A DNA stretch of 64,000 nucleotides. Source: JBBDYH01 sp040901795. Lineage in GTDB: Bacteria > Planctomycetota > Planctomycetia > Pirellulales > JALHPA01. The translations under genes and the position numbers were made by a program. The notes under the pieces are model-generated. The model was not told where the DNA came from. It ran no database searches and saw only the letters and a program-made list of their open reading frames with translations. Below are positions 8,336 through 17,680 of the stretch, piece after piece; position 1 is the stretch's first letter, and each line of letters opens with the position of its first letter. The stretch is from positions 62,001 to 126,000 of the forward strand of contig JBBDYH010000167.1 in the NCBI GenBank assembly GCA_040901795.1, given 5' to 3'.

Positions 8336-8591
8336 AGCTGCTTATGCCTTTACGGCAAAAGAATTCGTTCAAGATCTCGGTCCATTAGTTAAGAGCGCCA
8401 CTCCAATTGGATTATACCTTGCACACCCGTCGGAATTGCATTCGTCCATGCACGGGTTTGTCGGACTCGGCGATTTGAAATGGCGCCTTTCGTATGGTAA
8501 GTAAGGGTACTTTGCGTGTCCTACCAAGCTCAGAACCACTAGTCTTGGTTGATCTTCGCGACCCTTCGCACGCCGATTTTGAGGTGGCCGC
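8336..8591. other. Intergenic, no gene seen
   Basis: This spacer separates the divergent toxin-antitoxin operon and the NHL gene and should hold both promoters. Two ORFs antisense to the NHL start run through it but have no recognisable domain. I see no convincing -35/-10 pair. Confidence 0.5.
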
Positions 8592-9677
8592 ATGTTGCGC
8601 GTCAAGCTTGCCATTTCCGCTGCAGTGGTGTTCATCGCCGTAGCTCAATCGTCGATGGCGGCCCCCAAGGTGGTGCTCGTGACCGGAGGCGCCGACGGCG
8701 GCGATGGGACCACGGCGGTTCGGACCAAGCTCGATAGCCCGTTCGGCGTCGACTTCGATCGCGCCGGCAACTTGTACCTGGTCGAATTGACCGGCCAGCG
8801 CGTGCGTAGAATCGACAAGGCAGGTTTGCTATCGACGATCGCCGGCGATGGCACCAAGGGAAGCGCCGGCGAGGGCGGCCCGGCCGCCGCGGCACAGTTT
8901 AACGGGATGCACGCACTGGCGATCGGTCCCAACAATACGCTGTACATCGCTGACACTTGGAACAATTGCGTACGAGCCATCGATCTGGACAATGGCTTAA
9001 TTCGCCGTATCGCGGGCACAGGCGAGAAGGGCTACAGCGGCGACGGCGGCCCGGCGACCGCCGCCAGGTTCGGCGGCATTTACTGCGCTTCGCTAGACCC
9101 AGCCGGAGACGCGCTGTACCTGGCCGATCTCGACAATCGTCGGATTCGGCGCGTGGATTTGGGGACCGGCATCGTCAGCACTGTGGCCGGCAACGGCGCC
9201 CGCGGCGTGCCGGAGGAAGGGGCGCCGGCTGTCGAGTCGCCGCTGGTTGACCCGCGCGCCGTGGCGGTCGACAAAGAAGGCAACGTCTATGTGCTGGAGC
9301 GAAGCGGACACGCGCTCCGCGTCGTCGATCCGGCAGGCAAGATCCGCACGCTTATCGGCACGGGAAAGGCGGGTGCGTCGGACGGCGGCGGAGATGCCCG
9401 CAAGGCCACGCTCAACGGTCCCAAGCATCTTTGCATCGACCATGATGGCAACGTGATCATTGCCGACACGGAAAACCATTTGATCCAAAAGTATTTTCCG
9501 CGGGAACGAAAGATCGTTCGGATCGTCGGCAGCGGTCGCAAAGGTAGCCGTGGCATCGGCGGCCCGCCGCTCGAGGTAGAGCTGAACCAACCTCACGGCG
9601 TCTACCTCTACCGCGACGGCACGCTGTACATCAGCGACAGCTCGAATCACCGCGTCCTGAAGGTAGTGAACGAATAA
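8592..9677 (+). CDS. Secreted NHL-repeat beta-propeller protein
   Basis: The 361-residue protein has a signal peptide (cleavage likely after SSMA, residue 23) followed by about six NHL-type blades. Typical blade cores are PFGVDFDRAGNLYLVE, GMHALAIGPNNTLYIADT, DPRAVAVDKEGNVYVLE, GPKHLCIDHDGNVIIADT and QPHGVYLYRDGTLYISDS, each followed by a Val/Arg-rich strand and a glycine-rich loop (AGDGTKGSAGEGGPA). Such propellers bind ligands or proteins outside the cell, and a few are enzymes; no catalytic residues are recognisable here. GAGGTGG just before ATG 8592 is a good ribosome-binding site. It ends 5 bases before the convergent treZ gene. Confidence 0.9.
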   Translation: MLRVKLAISAAVVFIAVAQSSMAAPKVVLVTGGADGGDGTTAVRTKLDSPFGVDFDRAGNLYLVELTGQRVRRIDKAGLLSTIAGDGTKGSAGEGGPAAAAQFNGMHALAIGPNNTLYIADTWNNCVRAIDLDNGLIRRIAGTGEKGYSGDGGPATAARFGGIYCASLDPAGDALYLADLDNRRIRRVDLGTGIVSTVAGNGARGVPEEGAPAVESPLVDPRAVAVDKEGNVYVLERSGHALRVVDPAGKIRTLIGTGKAGASDGGGDARKATLNGPKHLCIDHDGNVIIADTENHLIQKYFPRERKIVRIVGSGRKGSRGIGGPPLEVELNQPHGVYLYRDGTLYISDSSNHRVLKVVNE

Positions 9678-9682
9678 GGCGG

Positions 9683-11545
9683 CTATTCGCTTTTTCCTCG
9701 CTCCCACAACATTGCTGACCAAGGTGACAGCCTCAGCCGCATCGTCCCATCCATGGTCAATTCGGCTGGCCCGGTTTCTTCGGGACCATGCCAGCGCTTC
9801 GCGGCCGAGTTAAGCTGCTGTATCCAGCGACCCGCGGCAAGGTGAAACTCTACGGGCCTCTCGCGCTCGGATAAGTTGAACACCGCCGCGATCTCGTGTT
9901 CCACGAGCGGTCCCATGGACCAGCGCCGCATGACCAGCACTTCATGATGATCCAGCGGCACCACCTCCATCTGCTTCTTGCTCAATTGCCGTAGCGCCGG
10001 CAATTCCTTTCGCAGTCGAACCAGCTCGCGATACCAAGCGAGCAACAGCGCGTGCTGGCCTTCACCGCGCAAGCGCTGGCTCAATCGGCTCTTCTCAAAC
10101 GTCGCCGGATCGGCCGGATCAAAATCCTTGCCGCGCCAATCGTTGTCTTTGAAGTAGGCCCGTCGGCCGCGGCGGACGTTTTCGTTCAAACCGCGGTCGG
10201 CAAAGTCGGTGAAGAACAAAAACGGCGCTGGTTCGTCGTATTCCTCTCCCATGAACAACAGCGGCACATACGGTGACAAGAGCAAAACCGCCGCCGCCAG
10301 CTTCCGTCGTTCCAGATCGACCAGGTGCCCGAAGCGCTCGCCGCCGGGCCGGTTGCCCGCCTGGTCGTGATTTTGCAAAAACACCAAGAGCCGCTCGGCC
10401 GGCGTGCGGTGCGATGACTCGCCGACGTTGCGCGCTTTGTAATTCGAAAACTGTCCCGTCAGCACAAAGCCCTCGGCCAGCGCCTTGGTGATCTGCCCTG
10501 GCGCGCCAAAGTCACGGTAGTGGCTTTCGCGCTCACCGGTCAGCCGGGCGTGCAAGGCGTAGTGAAAATCGTCGTTCCACTGTGCGTCGAGCCCGTCCCC
10601 GCCTTCCTCGCGTGTCATCGTGAGCCGCGGAATATTGGCGTTGCTCTCGGCGATGACGTACGCGGGCCGGCCGAGCGTAGCGGCGCGTTGATGCATGGCA
10701 ATGGCCAGCTCCTTGAGAAAGTGCTCAGCCGACTCGTCGTAGATCGCATGAATGGCGTCGAGCCGCAATCCGTCGAGGTGAAATTCCGTGATCCAGCGCA
10801 GCGCGTTGGCGATGAAGAACCGCCGTACTTCGCGGCTCTCAGGACCGTCAAAGTTGATCGCCTCGCCCCAGGCTGTCGAGTACTTCCGCGTGAAGTACGG
10901 ACCATAGTCGGCCAGATAGTTCCCCTCCGGGCCCAAGTGGTTGTAAACCACATCGAGCACGACCGCCAGACCGCGGCGGTGGCACTCATTGACTAGCCGC
11001 TTCAAGCCTTCCGGTCCGCCGTAGTTATGCTGGACCGCGAACGGGTACACTCCGTCGTAGCCCCAATCGCGCATCCCGGCAAACGCGGCCACGGGCATCA
11101 GCTCGACTGCGGTGATCCCCAAATCAACGAGCCGGTCGAGATTGGGAACGACGCCGTCAAATGTCCCCTCGCTAGTGAACGTACCAACGTGCAGCTCATA
11201 TAGGATGTACTCGGCAAGTGGCCGCGCGCGCCAGTCTTGATCGCCCCACGCGAAATCGGCGCTTACGACTTCCGAGGGGCCGTGAACGCCTTGCGGTTGC
11301 AACCGCGACGCCGGATCGGGGCGTTCGAGCGCCATATCGAGCCGGTAGAAATACAACGCGCCAGGGTGAACGTCGTCGACCTCGGCCTCGAAGTAGCCGT
11401 CCCCGACGTCCTTGAGCCGCACAGTCTGATCGCGTGGACTAACCACATGCACCTGGACGCGCCTTCGCCGCGGCGCCCAGATGCGAAAACGGCAGCGCCC
11501 GTCGCCCAGATAGAGTGCGCCGCTTGTGGTTTCTTCAATCTGCAT
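9683..11545 (-). CDS. treZ: Malto-oligosyltrehalose trehalohydrolase
   Basis: The 620-residue GH13 enzyme hydrolyses the bond next to the trehalose end of maltooligosyl-trehalose and frees trehalose. It has an N-terminal isoamylase-type beta domain (about 10-95), a TIM barrel, and a C-terminal beta domain. GH13 catalytic residues are Asp263 (GLRLDAIHAIYD), Glu300 (YVIAESN) and Asp394 (FLQNHDQAGNRP). FLFFTDFAD and MGEEYDEPAPF are typical of TreZ. I chose ATG 11545: the frame is open to 11824, but residues upstream come from GCGGAGACGCGGAG-type spacer repeats and antisense of glgE. No treY is present in the window, so the substrate must come from elsewhere. It lies 116 bases downstream of glgE. 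Confidence 0.93.
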   Translation of the reverse strand: MQIEETTSGALYLGDGRCRFRIWAPRRRRVQVHVVSPRDQTVRLKDVGDGYFEAEVDDVHPGALYFYRLDMALERPDPASRLQPQGVHGPSEVVSADFAWGDQDWRARPLAEYILYELHVGTFTSEGTFDGVVPNLDRLVDLGITAVELMPVAAFAGMRDWGYDGVYPFAVQHNYGGPEGLKRLVNECHRRGLAVVLDVVYNHLGPEGNYLADYGPYFTRKYSTAWGEAINFDGPESREVRRFFIANALRWITEFHLDGLRLDAIHAIYDESAEHFLKELAIAMHQRAATLGRPAYVIAESNANIPRLTMTREEGGDGLDAQWNDDFHYALHARLTGERESHYRDFGAPGQITKALAEGFVLTGQFSNYKARNVGESSHRTPAERLLVFLQNHDQAGNRPGGERFGHLVDLERRKLAAAVLLLSPYVPLLFMGEEYDEPAPFLFFTDFADRGLNENVRRGRRAYFKDNDWRGKDFDPADPATFEKSRLSQRLRGEGQHALLLAWYRELVRLRKELPALRQLSKKQMEVVPLDHHEVLVMRRWSMGPLVEHEIAAVFNLSERERPVEFHLAAGRWIQQLNSAAKRWHGPEETGPAELTMDGTMRLRLSPWSAMLWERGKSE

Positions 11546-11661
11546 AATGAACCGCTGAGCCGCAGAGAAGCGGAGTGGATCGCTAGCACCATGAACTCGA
11601 CATTGCTGACTCTGCGACTCCGCGTCTCCGCGGTTATTAAACTCCTCCTGCGACACATCGG
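11546..11661. repeat. Spacer with GCAGAG / GCGGAG degenerate repeats between glgE and treZ
   Basis: The 116-base gap contains the words CCGCAGAGAAGCGGAG and, in the opposite sense, CTCTGCGACTCCGCGTCTCCGCGG, an interrupted imperfect inverted arrangement of the same 8-base unit. It carries no gene. A related unit (CACGGAGGCACGAAGACACGG, read on the minus strand) sits at about 23360-23387. Confidence 0.6.
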
Positions 11662-13620
11662 TCATCGCGGTATGTGAAAGATATGCGCCGGCGTGACCGA
11701 AGGGTCGAGCGAGATGAACGCCCGCGGACCCTGCCATACGAACTCCATTCCCGCCAGCAGATCGACCACGCGATACGCCTGATCGGTCGATAGGCCGATT
11801 TCCGCGAGTTCCAGCTCCAGCCATCCCGATTGCGCCGCATGGGGGTTCAGGTTGACAATCGTCAGCACGAAGTCGCCGCTCCGCTCGTCGCGCTTGCTGT
11901 ACGCCAGGAGATGTTCATTGCCGATCGTGTGAAACCGCAGACTCCAATCGCTCTGCAAGGCGACATGCTCGCGCCGAATGCGATTCACCTGTGCAATCAG
12001 CGGCCGCAGACTGTCGGGCTGCTCCAGTTCCCACGTGCGAACCTCATACTTCTCGCTGTTGAGGTACTCTTCGCTTTTCGGCTCGCGCGGCACATTCTCG
12101 CACAGTTCGAATGCTGGAGCGTACATGCCGTAATTTGCTCCCAGCGTCGCAGCCAGAACGAGCCGCGCGATGAATGCCGGCCGCCCACCGGTTTGCAGGA
12201 ATTCGTGCAATATGTCTGGCGTGTTTGGCCACAAGTTCGGTCGAAACACCTCCCGTACGTCGGTCTGCGTGAGCTCCGTGAAATACTCGATCAGCTCCTG
12301 TTTGGTGTTCCGCCACGTAAAATAAGTGTACGACTGGGTGAAGCCCAGCTTCGCCAGCCGGCACATGATCTTGGGTCGTGTGAACGCCTCCGATAGAAAA
12401 ATCAGGTCGGGATGCTTCTCTTTGAGCGACGTGATCGCCCATTCCCAAAAGCCAAAGGGCTTAGTGTGCGGATTGTCCACACGGAAGCAATTCACGCCCT
12501 GGTCGATCCAGAACTGAAAGACGCTCCGCAGCTCGTGCCAGAGCGCCTGCCAGTTGTCGCATTCAAAATCGAACGGATAGATGTCCTGGTACTTCTTCGG
12601 CGGGTTCTCGGCGTATTGAATTGTGCCGTCGGGCCGCTTGCGGAACCACTCCGGATGCTCCTTGACGTACGGGTGGTCAGGCGAGCACTGAAACGCGATA
12701 TCGAGCGCGACTTCCATACCCTGTGACTTCGCCGCGTTGCACAGCGCGCGAAAATCCTCGAGCGAGCCCAGCTCCGGGTGAATAGACTTGTGACCGCCTT
12801 CCCGGCCACCGATGGCCCACGGGCTGCCGACGTCGTCCGGCGCTGCCGAGACAGCGTTGTTCTTTCCCTTGCGGAAGGCGGTTCCAATGGGGTGAACCGG
12901 CGGCAGGTACAGAATGTCGAAACCCATCTGCGCGATCTCCGGCAAATGGTCGATACAGTCACGAAACGACCCGTGCTTGCCGGGCGTCGTGCTCCACGAC
13001 CGCGGAAACAATTCATACCAGGTGCTGAACCGGGCTCGGAGTCGATCGACAATGATCTCCAGCGCCGGCTTGTGAGTCGTTGCAAGTTTGCGGTCGGCGT
13101 AGCGGTCCACCAGCGCGAGCAGCTCTTGATCCAGCGCAATCTCAACCCGCTGTTTCTGATCAGTGCCGCCACGCAGCCGCTGAACCGCCTGCAAGATTTG
13201 TCGCTGATCTCCGCCGATGGCGCGGTTAGCAGTGGCTTCGATCAGCTCCGCGCCGATCAACAGATCGATCGCCACATCCTGTCCTGCCGCGGCGCGCTTG
13301 GTTAAGTCATAGCGCCAGGTGTGAAATCGATCGATCCAAGCTTCGACCGTGAACTGATAACGTCCCAACTCCTCGACCGCGAACGACGCCCGATAGCGAT
13401 CGTTGAAGATCGATTCCATGGGCGTCTCGATCCATTCGACGCCCCCCTTCTTGCGGTGCAACAGCAACACCACAATATGGTCATGACCATCGGCGAACGC
13501 GTCGGCCTCGATGGCCACTGCATCGCCGACCACGCGCTTGATAGCGAACCGGCCGCTGTCCGATCGCGGACGGATGTTCTCAATAACAACCCGTTGCCGG
13601 CCCAGCGTAGTGTCTTCCAT
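11662..13620 (-). CDS. glgE: Alpha-1,4-glucan:maltose-1-phosphate maltosyltransferase
   Basis: The 652-residue GH13_3 enzyme transfers maltosyl units from maltose-1-phosphate to the non-reducing end of glucans. An N-terminal helical and beta region (1-200) precedes the barrel, which opens with WYELFPRSWS. The nucleophile is Asp382 (CFRVDNPHTKPF) and the acid/base Glu411 (FLSEAFTRP). The 29-residue distance equals that in the Streptomyces enzyme (Asp394/Glu423). The maltose-1-phosphate site words KKYQDIYP and NWPNTPDIL-like WPNTPDILHEF are present. Pep2, treS and glgB partners are not in the window. treZ follows in the same direction, so the unit ties glucan building to trehalose release. Confidence 0.96.
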   Translation of the reverse strand: MEDTTLGRQRVVIENIRPRSDSGRFAIKRVVGDAVAIEADAFADGHDHIVVLLLHRKKGGVEWIETPMESIFNDRYRASFAVEELGRYQFTVEAWIDRFHTWRYDLTKRAAAGQDVAIDLLIGAELIEATANRAIGGDQRQILQAVQRLRGGTDQKQRVEIALDQELLALVDRYADRKLATTHKPALEIIVDRLRARFSTWYELFPRSWSTTPGKHGSFRDCIDHLPEIAQMGFDILYLPPVHPIGTAFRKGKNNAVSAAPDDVGSPWAIGGREGGHKSIHPELGSLEDFRALCNAAKSQGMEVALDIAFQCSPDHPYVKEHPEWFRKRPDGTIQYAENPPKKYQDIYPFDFECDNWQALWHELRSVFQFWIDQGVNCFRVDNPHTKPFGFWEWAITSLKEKHPDLIFLSEAFTRPKIMCRLAKLGFTQSYTYFTWRNTKQELIEYFTELTQTDVREVFRPNLWPNTPDILHEFLQTGGRPAFIARLVLAATLGANYGMYAPAFELCENVPREPKSEEYLNSEKYEVRTWELEQPDSLRPLIAQVNRIRREHVALQSDWSLRFHTIGNEHLLAYSKRDERSGDFVLTIVNLNPHAAQSGWLELELAEIGLSTDQAYRVVDLLAGMEFVWQGPRAFISLDPSVTPAHIFHIPR

Positions 13621-13744
13621 GATCGACTCTCAACGAGCGAAAATGCCTTAGGTTGGCGGAATCATACCGAGCTATTGGCCACGCGAACAGACCCGCCGAC
13701 GGCCGCCGTGCCTGACTCTGTTCAAATCACGTGCCAGAACTACT

Positions 13745-13790
13745 CGTTCCCACGCTCCGCGTGGGAACGTCCTCGTGCCGCTCCGCGGCA
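13745..13790. repeat. Two constant-loop hairpins upstream of the esterase gene
   Basis: At 13745-13769 lies a perfect 10-bp stem (CGTTCCCACG / CGTGGGAACG) around the loop CTCCG. At 13776-13790 a second, 5-bp stem (TGCCG / CGGCA) has the same CTCCG loop. Both belong to the family at 742-781 and 21789-21836. Confidence 0.85.
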
Positions 13791-13836
13791 AGAACAGAAT
13801 CTGGTGAACCGCCACCAAACCCAATAGACTCGGAAC

Positions 13837-14715
13837 ATGTCCCGACCCGAACCAAACGATCGCACCCACCTCCGTACTCTAACCGTCGAGGGCAGCGAGC
13901 GCCGTTATCTCCTCCACTACCCGCCGCAATACGACGCCGCGCGCCCCTGGCCGGTGGTGCTATCGTTTCACGGCAGCAACAGCAACGGCCAGATCCAGCT
14001 TGAGTTCACAGCGCTGAACGAGACCGCTGACCGCGAAGGGTTTATCGCGGTCTATCCCTACGGTACCAGCGAGCGCGAGCGGCTATTGTTCTGGAATGCA
14101 GGCAACTGTTGTGGATTCGCACACAAAGAGAAGATCGACGATGTCGCCTTGGTGCGCGCATTGCTCGACCAGCTTGCCGGCGAATTTAACATCGACGCGG
14201 CACGGGTGTACGCCGCCGGCATGTCCAATGGTGCCATGATGGCCTATCGGCTCGCGTCCGAGATGGCCGAGGTTTTCGCCGCGGTAGCCACCGTGGCTGG
14301 AACAATGGGAACCGAAACCTGTCATCCCTCGCGGCCGGTTCCCATCATTCATTTTCATGGGACCAACGACGAGTTTGTCCCTCTCGCAGGAGGCGTTGGC
14401 CGGCGCAGTGTCACCGGCACAAATCACTTCTCGGTCGAGCATTCGATCCGCGCCTGGGTCGACGCCAACCGCTGCCCGCCGACGCCGATCGTTACCTCAC
14501 TTCCCAACGCGCAAGACGACGGGACGTCCACAGTGCGCCACGTCTATGGACCGGGCCATGAAGGATCCGAAGTTGTTCTTTATCTGATCCGCGGCGCAGG
14601 ACACATCTGGCCGGGCCGGCCGCCGCGACCTTATTACCTTGGAAAGACCACGTATAACGTCGTCGCCAACGACCTGATCTGGGAGTTCTTTCAGCGGCAT
14701 TCGCGTGGTCCGTAG
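13837..14715 (+). CDS. Alpha/beta-hydrolase esterase, LpqC / PHB-depolymerase-like
   Basis: The 292-residue protein shows the fold and triad of the COG3509 esterases (feruloyl esterase, poly-hydroxybutyrate depolymerase and LpqC relatives). It has the oxyanion strand VVLSFHG, the nucleophile Ser130 in AAGMSNGAMM, Asp178 in HFHGTNDEFVP and His256 in GAGHIWPG. No signal peptide is visible, although most relatives are secreted. The frame cannot be extended upstream because the spacer is occupied by hairpin repeats. A strong terminator follows at 14735. Substrate unknown. Confidence 0.88.
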   Translation: MSRPEPNDRTHLRTLTVEGSERRYLLHYPPQYDAARPWPVVLSFHGSNSNGQIQLEFTALNETADREGFIAVYPYGTSERERLLFWNAGNCCGFAHKEKIDDVALVRALLDQLAGEFNIDAARVYAAGMSNGAMMAYRLASEMAEVFAAVATVAGTMGTETCHPSRPVPIIHFHGTNDEFVPLAGGVGRRSVTGTNHFSVEHSIRAWVDANRCPPTPIVTSLPNAQDDGTSTVRHVYGPGHEGSEVVLYLIRGAGHIWPGRPPRPYYLGKTTYNVVANDLIWEFFQRHSRGP

Positions 14716-14734
14716 GACTGATCCCCTTGGGAGT

Positions 14735-14760
14735 GCGACGACTTGTCGTCGCTTTCTTTT
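14735..14760 (+). terminator. Intrinsic terminator after the esterase gene
   Basis: A perfect 8-bp stem, GCGACGAC / GTCGTCGC, with a TT loop is followed by TTTCTTTT. It starts 19 bases after the stop codon at 14715 and is the clearest rho-independent terminator in the window. Confidence 0.8.
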
Positions 14761-15163
14761 GCAGACAGGTTTCCAAGTGATGAACCGTTGTCCGGATTTC
14801 TCGCCCTTACCGAAATCCAAAGCGATGACGAGTCACCGCACTCCAACTTCTTGCGGTTCACCACACCCCCGACTACTATGCCTTTTTGCGGTTCCCCTGT
14901 GATATGCAACCTGTACTGCCCCGCGGGTTCGGCGCATGGGAGCCGCTTATTCTTGCGCTTTACGGCCCCAATTCCCCTCTGCGGAAAATGGGCCTAACTG
15001 CGTCGTTTACGGCGCGCCGCTCGCCCCGCCGGTTTCCTGACAGCCAAACGGCGCGCACATTGCATACGTTTCCTCAGCGACGAGAAACGGAGGCGCTTGC
15101 GCCGCGATCGTGATTCTTGCGCCGCCAACTTGACGACACTTCCTCCCGCGGAGGATCCAGATC
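14761..15163. other. Intergenic, no gene seen
   Basis: About 400 bases with only short overlapping ORFs that show no domain, signal or codon consistency. The last part holds the promoter and Shine-Dalgarno region of the next gene (GGAGG at 15150-15154). Confidence 0.5.
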
Positions 15164-17593
15164 ATGAGAATGATGCGTTTTATCGTACTGGCCAGCGGCC
15201 TCTTGGCCGTGGTCCTCAGCGTGAGTTATTTCACTTCGCTCTTCGCCCAGCAGGGCGTGCCCGAAGATCCTCGCCCGGCGGCTCTCTCGCCCGAGGAGTT
15301 GCAACCGATTCCTGAAGATAGTGTGGAAATACAGACCAGCGGCCCGATTCACGAGGCCTTTGCGACCCCCTTAACCACCGAAGTCCACGAAGGGATCGTC
15401 ATCGACCGCCAGCCTCCGGAACCAATCGAAGAGCTTCCGCCGGAGCAAAGACCGGAGGGGTCCAACGTCGTCTGGATTCCCGGTTATTTCGGCTGGGACG
15501 AACAACGCAACGACTTTATCTGGATTAGCGGCTTTTGGCGCGACATTCCGCCCGGCCGTGTGTGGGTGAGCGGCTATTGGGCGCAAGCGGCGAATGGCTT
15601 TCAATGGGTTCCCGGTTTTTGGACCTCCGCCGAGCAAAATGAGGTCACGTATCTACCTCAGCCGCCCGAGATCATTGAAACGGGTCCCTCCATCGAGCAG
15701 CCTTCGACAGACCATTTTTGGGTTCCGGGTCACTGGTCGTGGTTCGGCGATCATTACGTATGGCGGCCCGGTTATTGGTCGCGTATTCATCCCGATTGGG
15801 TCTGGGTGCCGGCGCACTATATGTGGTGCCCCAGTGGGTTCGTGTTCGTGGATGGGTACTGGGACTATCCGGTCGTCCGCCGTGGGTTGTTGTTCGCGCC
15901 CGCCTACTTCAACCCCGTGGTTTATCGCCGGCATTACTACTACACGCCGTCGATCGTGTGGAGCACGCACCTACTGACAAGGCACCTGTGGGTGCGGCCG
16001 GCATACCACCACTATTACTTTGGCGATTACTATGACGATCGCTTTGTCGATTCTGGATATCGCCCCTGGTATCTGTCGTTCACGTTCGGCCGCGTCAGCT
16101 ATGACCCGCTATTCAGCTATTACCGCTGGCGCCACCGAGGAGATCGCGATTGGGTGGGTGACGTTCGCGACCGGCATGATTATTACCGGCGGAATCGGGA
16201 TCACCGTCCGCCGCGGACGTATCGCGACCAACAACGGATCGTCTCGCGCGCCGAGAATCGGAACGTGATCCGCGACACGGTCGTGGCGGCGCCGATCACG
16301 CAGATCGTCAACAACACCACGGTCAACAATGTGACCGCCAACATTATCGACACCAACTTCGGCACGTCTTTCCGGTTTGACCGCGTCGCTCAGCAAGAGC
16401 GGCGACAAATCGCGCGCCAAGCGGATGAAATGCGGAGCGTAGTGCGTCAGCGGCGAGAAGTGGAGACGCGCGAGAACGTCGCGCGCGTGGAAGATGGCCA
16501 ACGCGCGGGCGCCCGGAAAGGCGAAGACCAGCGCGTCCGGCGGCCGGCGCGCCGTGGTCTGGATATCAGCAACATCGCCAAGGCCATCGGCGCAACACCG
16601 GACCGTCGCGGACCCGAAGCGCGGCGACGTGGCGACGAGGCAGGACGAGGCCCGGAAGGCCGCGACTCGGCGAGCCTTCGCGCTACGGTCGAAGAGGGAG
16701 CACCTGCAAAAGGCGCCGATACGCAACGGCCGGATCGCGGTCGCGCGAAAGACCTTGTGCGACCTGGTCTTGCCCCACAGGATCAAGGACTAGACGTTGG
16801 CCGGCGCGGTCGAGGTCCGGATCTCAGTCGGCCCGCTCGTCCGCGCGACCTCATACAACCCGATCGTGTACCTGATGCCACAGGACCGGACGCCGCGCCA
16901 GAGACCAAGCGCCGCGGTCGTGGGCCCGAGCGAAAGGGCCGCGACCCTGATCCCCTCGATATTCAGCGCGACGCACCGCGGCCGCCCGTGCGGAGTCCAG
17001 TCCTGCGGGGGCCCGATGGCGGACCGCCTGAGACGCGAGGGCAGCGCCGTAGCCTGCGGGACTTGAGTCCCACACTCCCCAGCCTGCCGGGCGCAAGGCC
17101 GATTGAGTCGCCCAGCCGCGGTCGTGGACCGGCGATGGATCGAGGGCCGAGCGGTGACCGACCGCCGGTGGAACGTGGCAGTGGCGCACGCGGTCGCGAA
17201 GAACGCATTCCACGACAGGTCTTCAGCCCCGATCCGGCGAGCGTCATGCGGCTGCCGCGTGGTATCGACCGCGAGCCGGCAGCCCGCCCACGAGTGGAGC
17301 GACCTTCAATACCCAGCGGGCGACAATTCCCGCACGAGTTGGGTTTCTCGCGCGGTGCTGCGGGCGGTCAGCCGCCGGCTGTAGGATCGCCAGGACGTGC
17401 CGACCCCGTCGCCCCGTTGCGCTTCGGCGGCCCACGACAAAATCCTCGAAGCGCCGCGGTAGCTCCGCCTGAAGTCCGCTCGCGACCGGAGCCCTCGGCC
17501 GCACGCGAACCGCGGGGTTCGCCAGGCGGAGGTCGCGGCGCGGAGCCGCGCGGCGGAGATGCAGGGCGCAAACGTGGTCGCGACCGTGATTGA
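15164..17593 (+). CDS. YXWGXW-repeat secreted protein with Arg/Pro-rich disordered tail
   Basis: The 809-residue protein starts with a signal peptide or anchor (MRMMRFIVLASGLLAVVLSV). Residues about 100-260 carry roughly eight copies of the W-x-x-G-x-W type repeat, for example VVWIPGYFGW, FIWISGFW, VWVSGYW, FQWVPGFW, HFWVPGHWSW, YVWRPGYW and FVFVDGYWDYP. A Tyr/His-rich zone follows (RRHYYYTP, YHHYYFGDYYDD). From about residue 390 to the end it is low-complexity, rich in Arg, Pro, Gly and Asp (RRGRGPD, RGPERKGRDPD), hence disordered and very basic. GGAGG 9 bases before ATG 15164 supports the start. Such proteins are common in planctomycete envelopes but have no known function. Confidence 0.88.
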   Translation: MRMMRFIVLASGLLAVVLSVSYFTSLFAQQGVPEDPRPAALSPEELQPIPEDSVEIQTSGPIHEAFATPLTTEVHEGIVIDRQPPEPIEELPPEQRPEGSNVVWIPGYFGWDEQRNDFIWISGFWRDIPPGRVWVSGYWAQAANGFQWVPGFWTSAEQNEVTYLPQPPEIIETGPSIEQPSTDHFWVPGHWSWFGDHYVWRPGYWSRIHPDWVWVPAHYMWCPSGFVFVDGYWDYPVVRRGLLFAPAYFNPVVYRRHYYYTPSIVWSTHLLTRHLWVRPAYHHYYFGDYYDDRFVDSGYRPWYLSFTFGRVSYDPLFSYYRWRHRGDRDWVGDVRDRHDYYRRNRDHRPPRTYRDQQRIVSRAENRNVIRDTVVAAPITQIVNNTTVNNVTANIIDTNFGTSFRFDRVAQQERRQIARQADEMRSVVRQRREVETRENVARVEDGQRAGARKGEDQRVRRPARRGLDISNIAKAIGATPDRRGPEARRRGDEAGRGPEGRDSASLRATVEEGAPAKGADTQRPDRGRAKDLVRPGLAPQDQGLDVGRRGRGPDLSRPARPRDLIQPDRVPDATGPDAAPETKRRGRGPERKGRDPDPLDIQRDAPRPPVRSPVLRGPDGGPPETRGQRRSLRDLSPTLPSLPGARPIESPSRGRGPAMDRGPSGDRPPVERGSGARGREERIPRQVFSPDPASVMRLPRGIDREPAARPRVERPSIPSGRQFPHELGFSRGAAGGQPPAVGSPGRADPVAPLRFGGPRQNPRSAAVAPPEVRSRPEPSAAREPRGSPGGGRGAEPRGGDAGRKRGRDRD

Positions 17594-17601
17594 GACGGTG
17601 G

Positions 17602-17630
17602 CACTGACAAGCTGCCGCAGCTTGTCAGTG
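17602..17630. terminator. Perfect 13-bp hairpin between convergent genes
   Basis: CACTGACAAGCTG and CAGCTTGTCAGTG pair perfectly around a 3-base loop (CCG). It is 8 bases past the stop of the YXWGXW gene and about 50 bases past the end of the convergent gene. No long T-run follows, so termination is plausible rather than certain; it may equally be a dispersed palindromic repeat. Confidence 0.5.
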
Positions 17631-17680
17631 TTGTTCAGGACAAAGCAGCGGGTGGCGCTGACACGCGACAGCCTGAAAGC

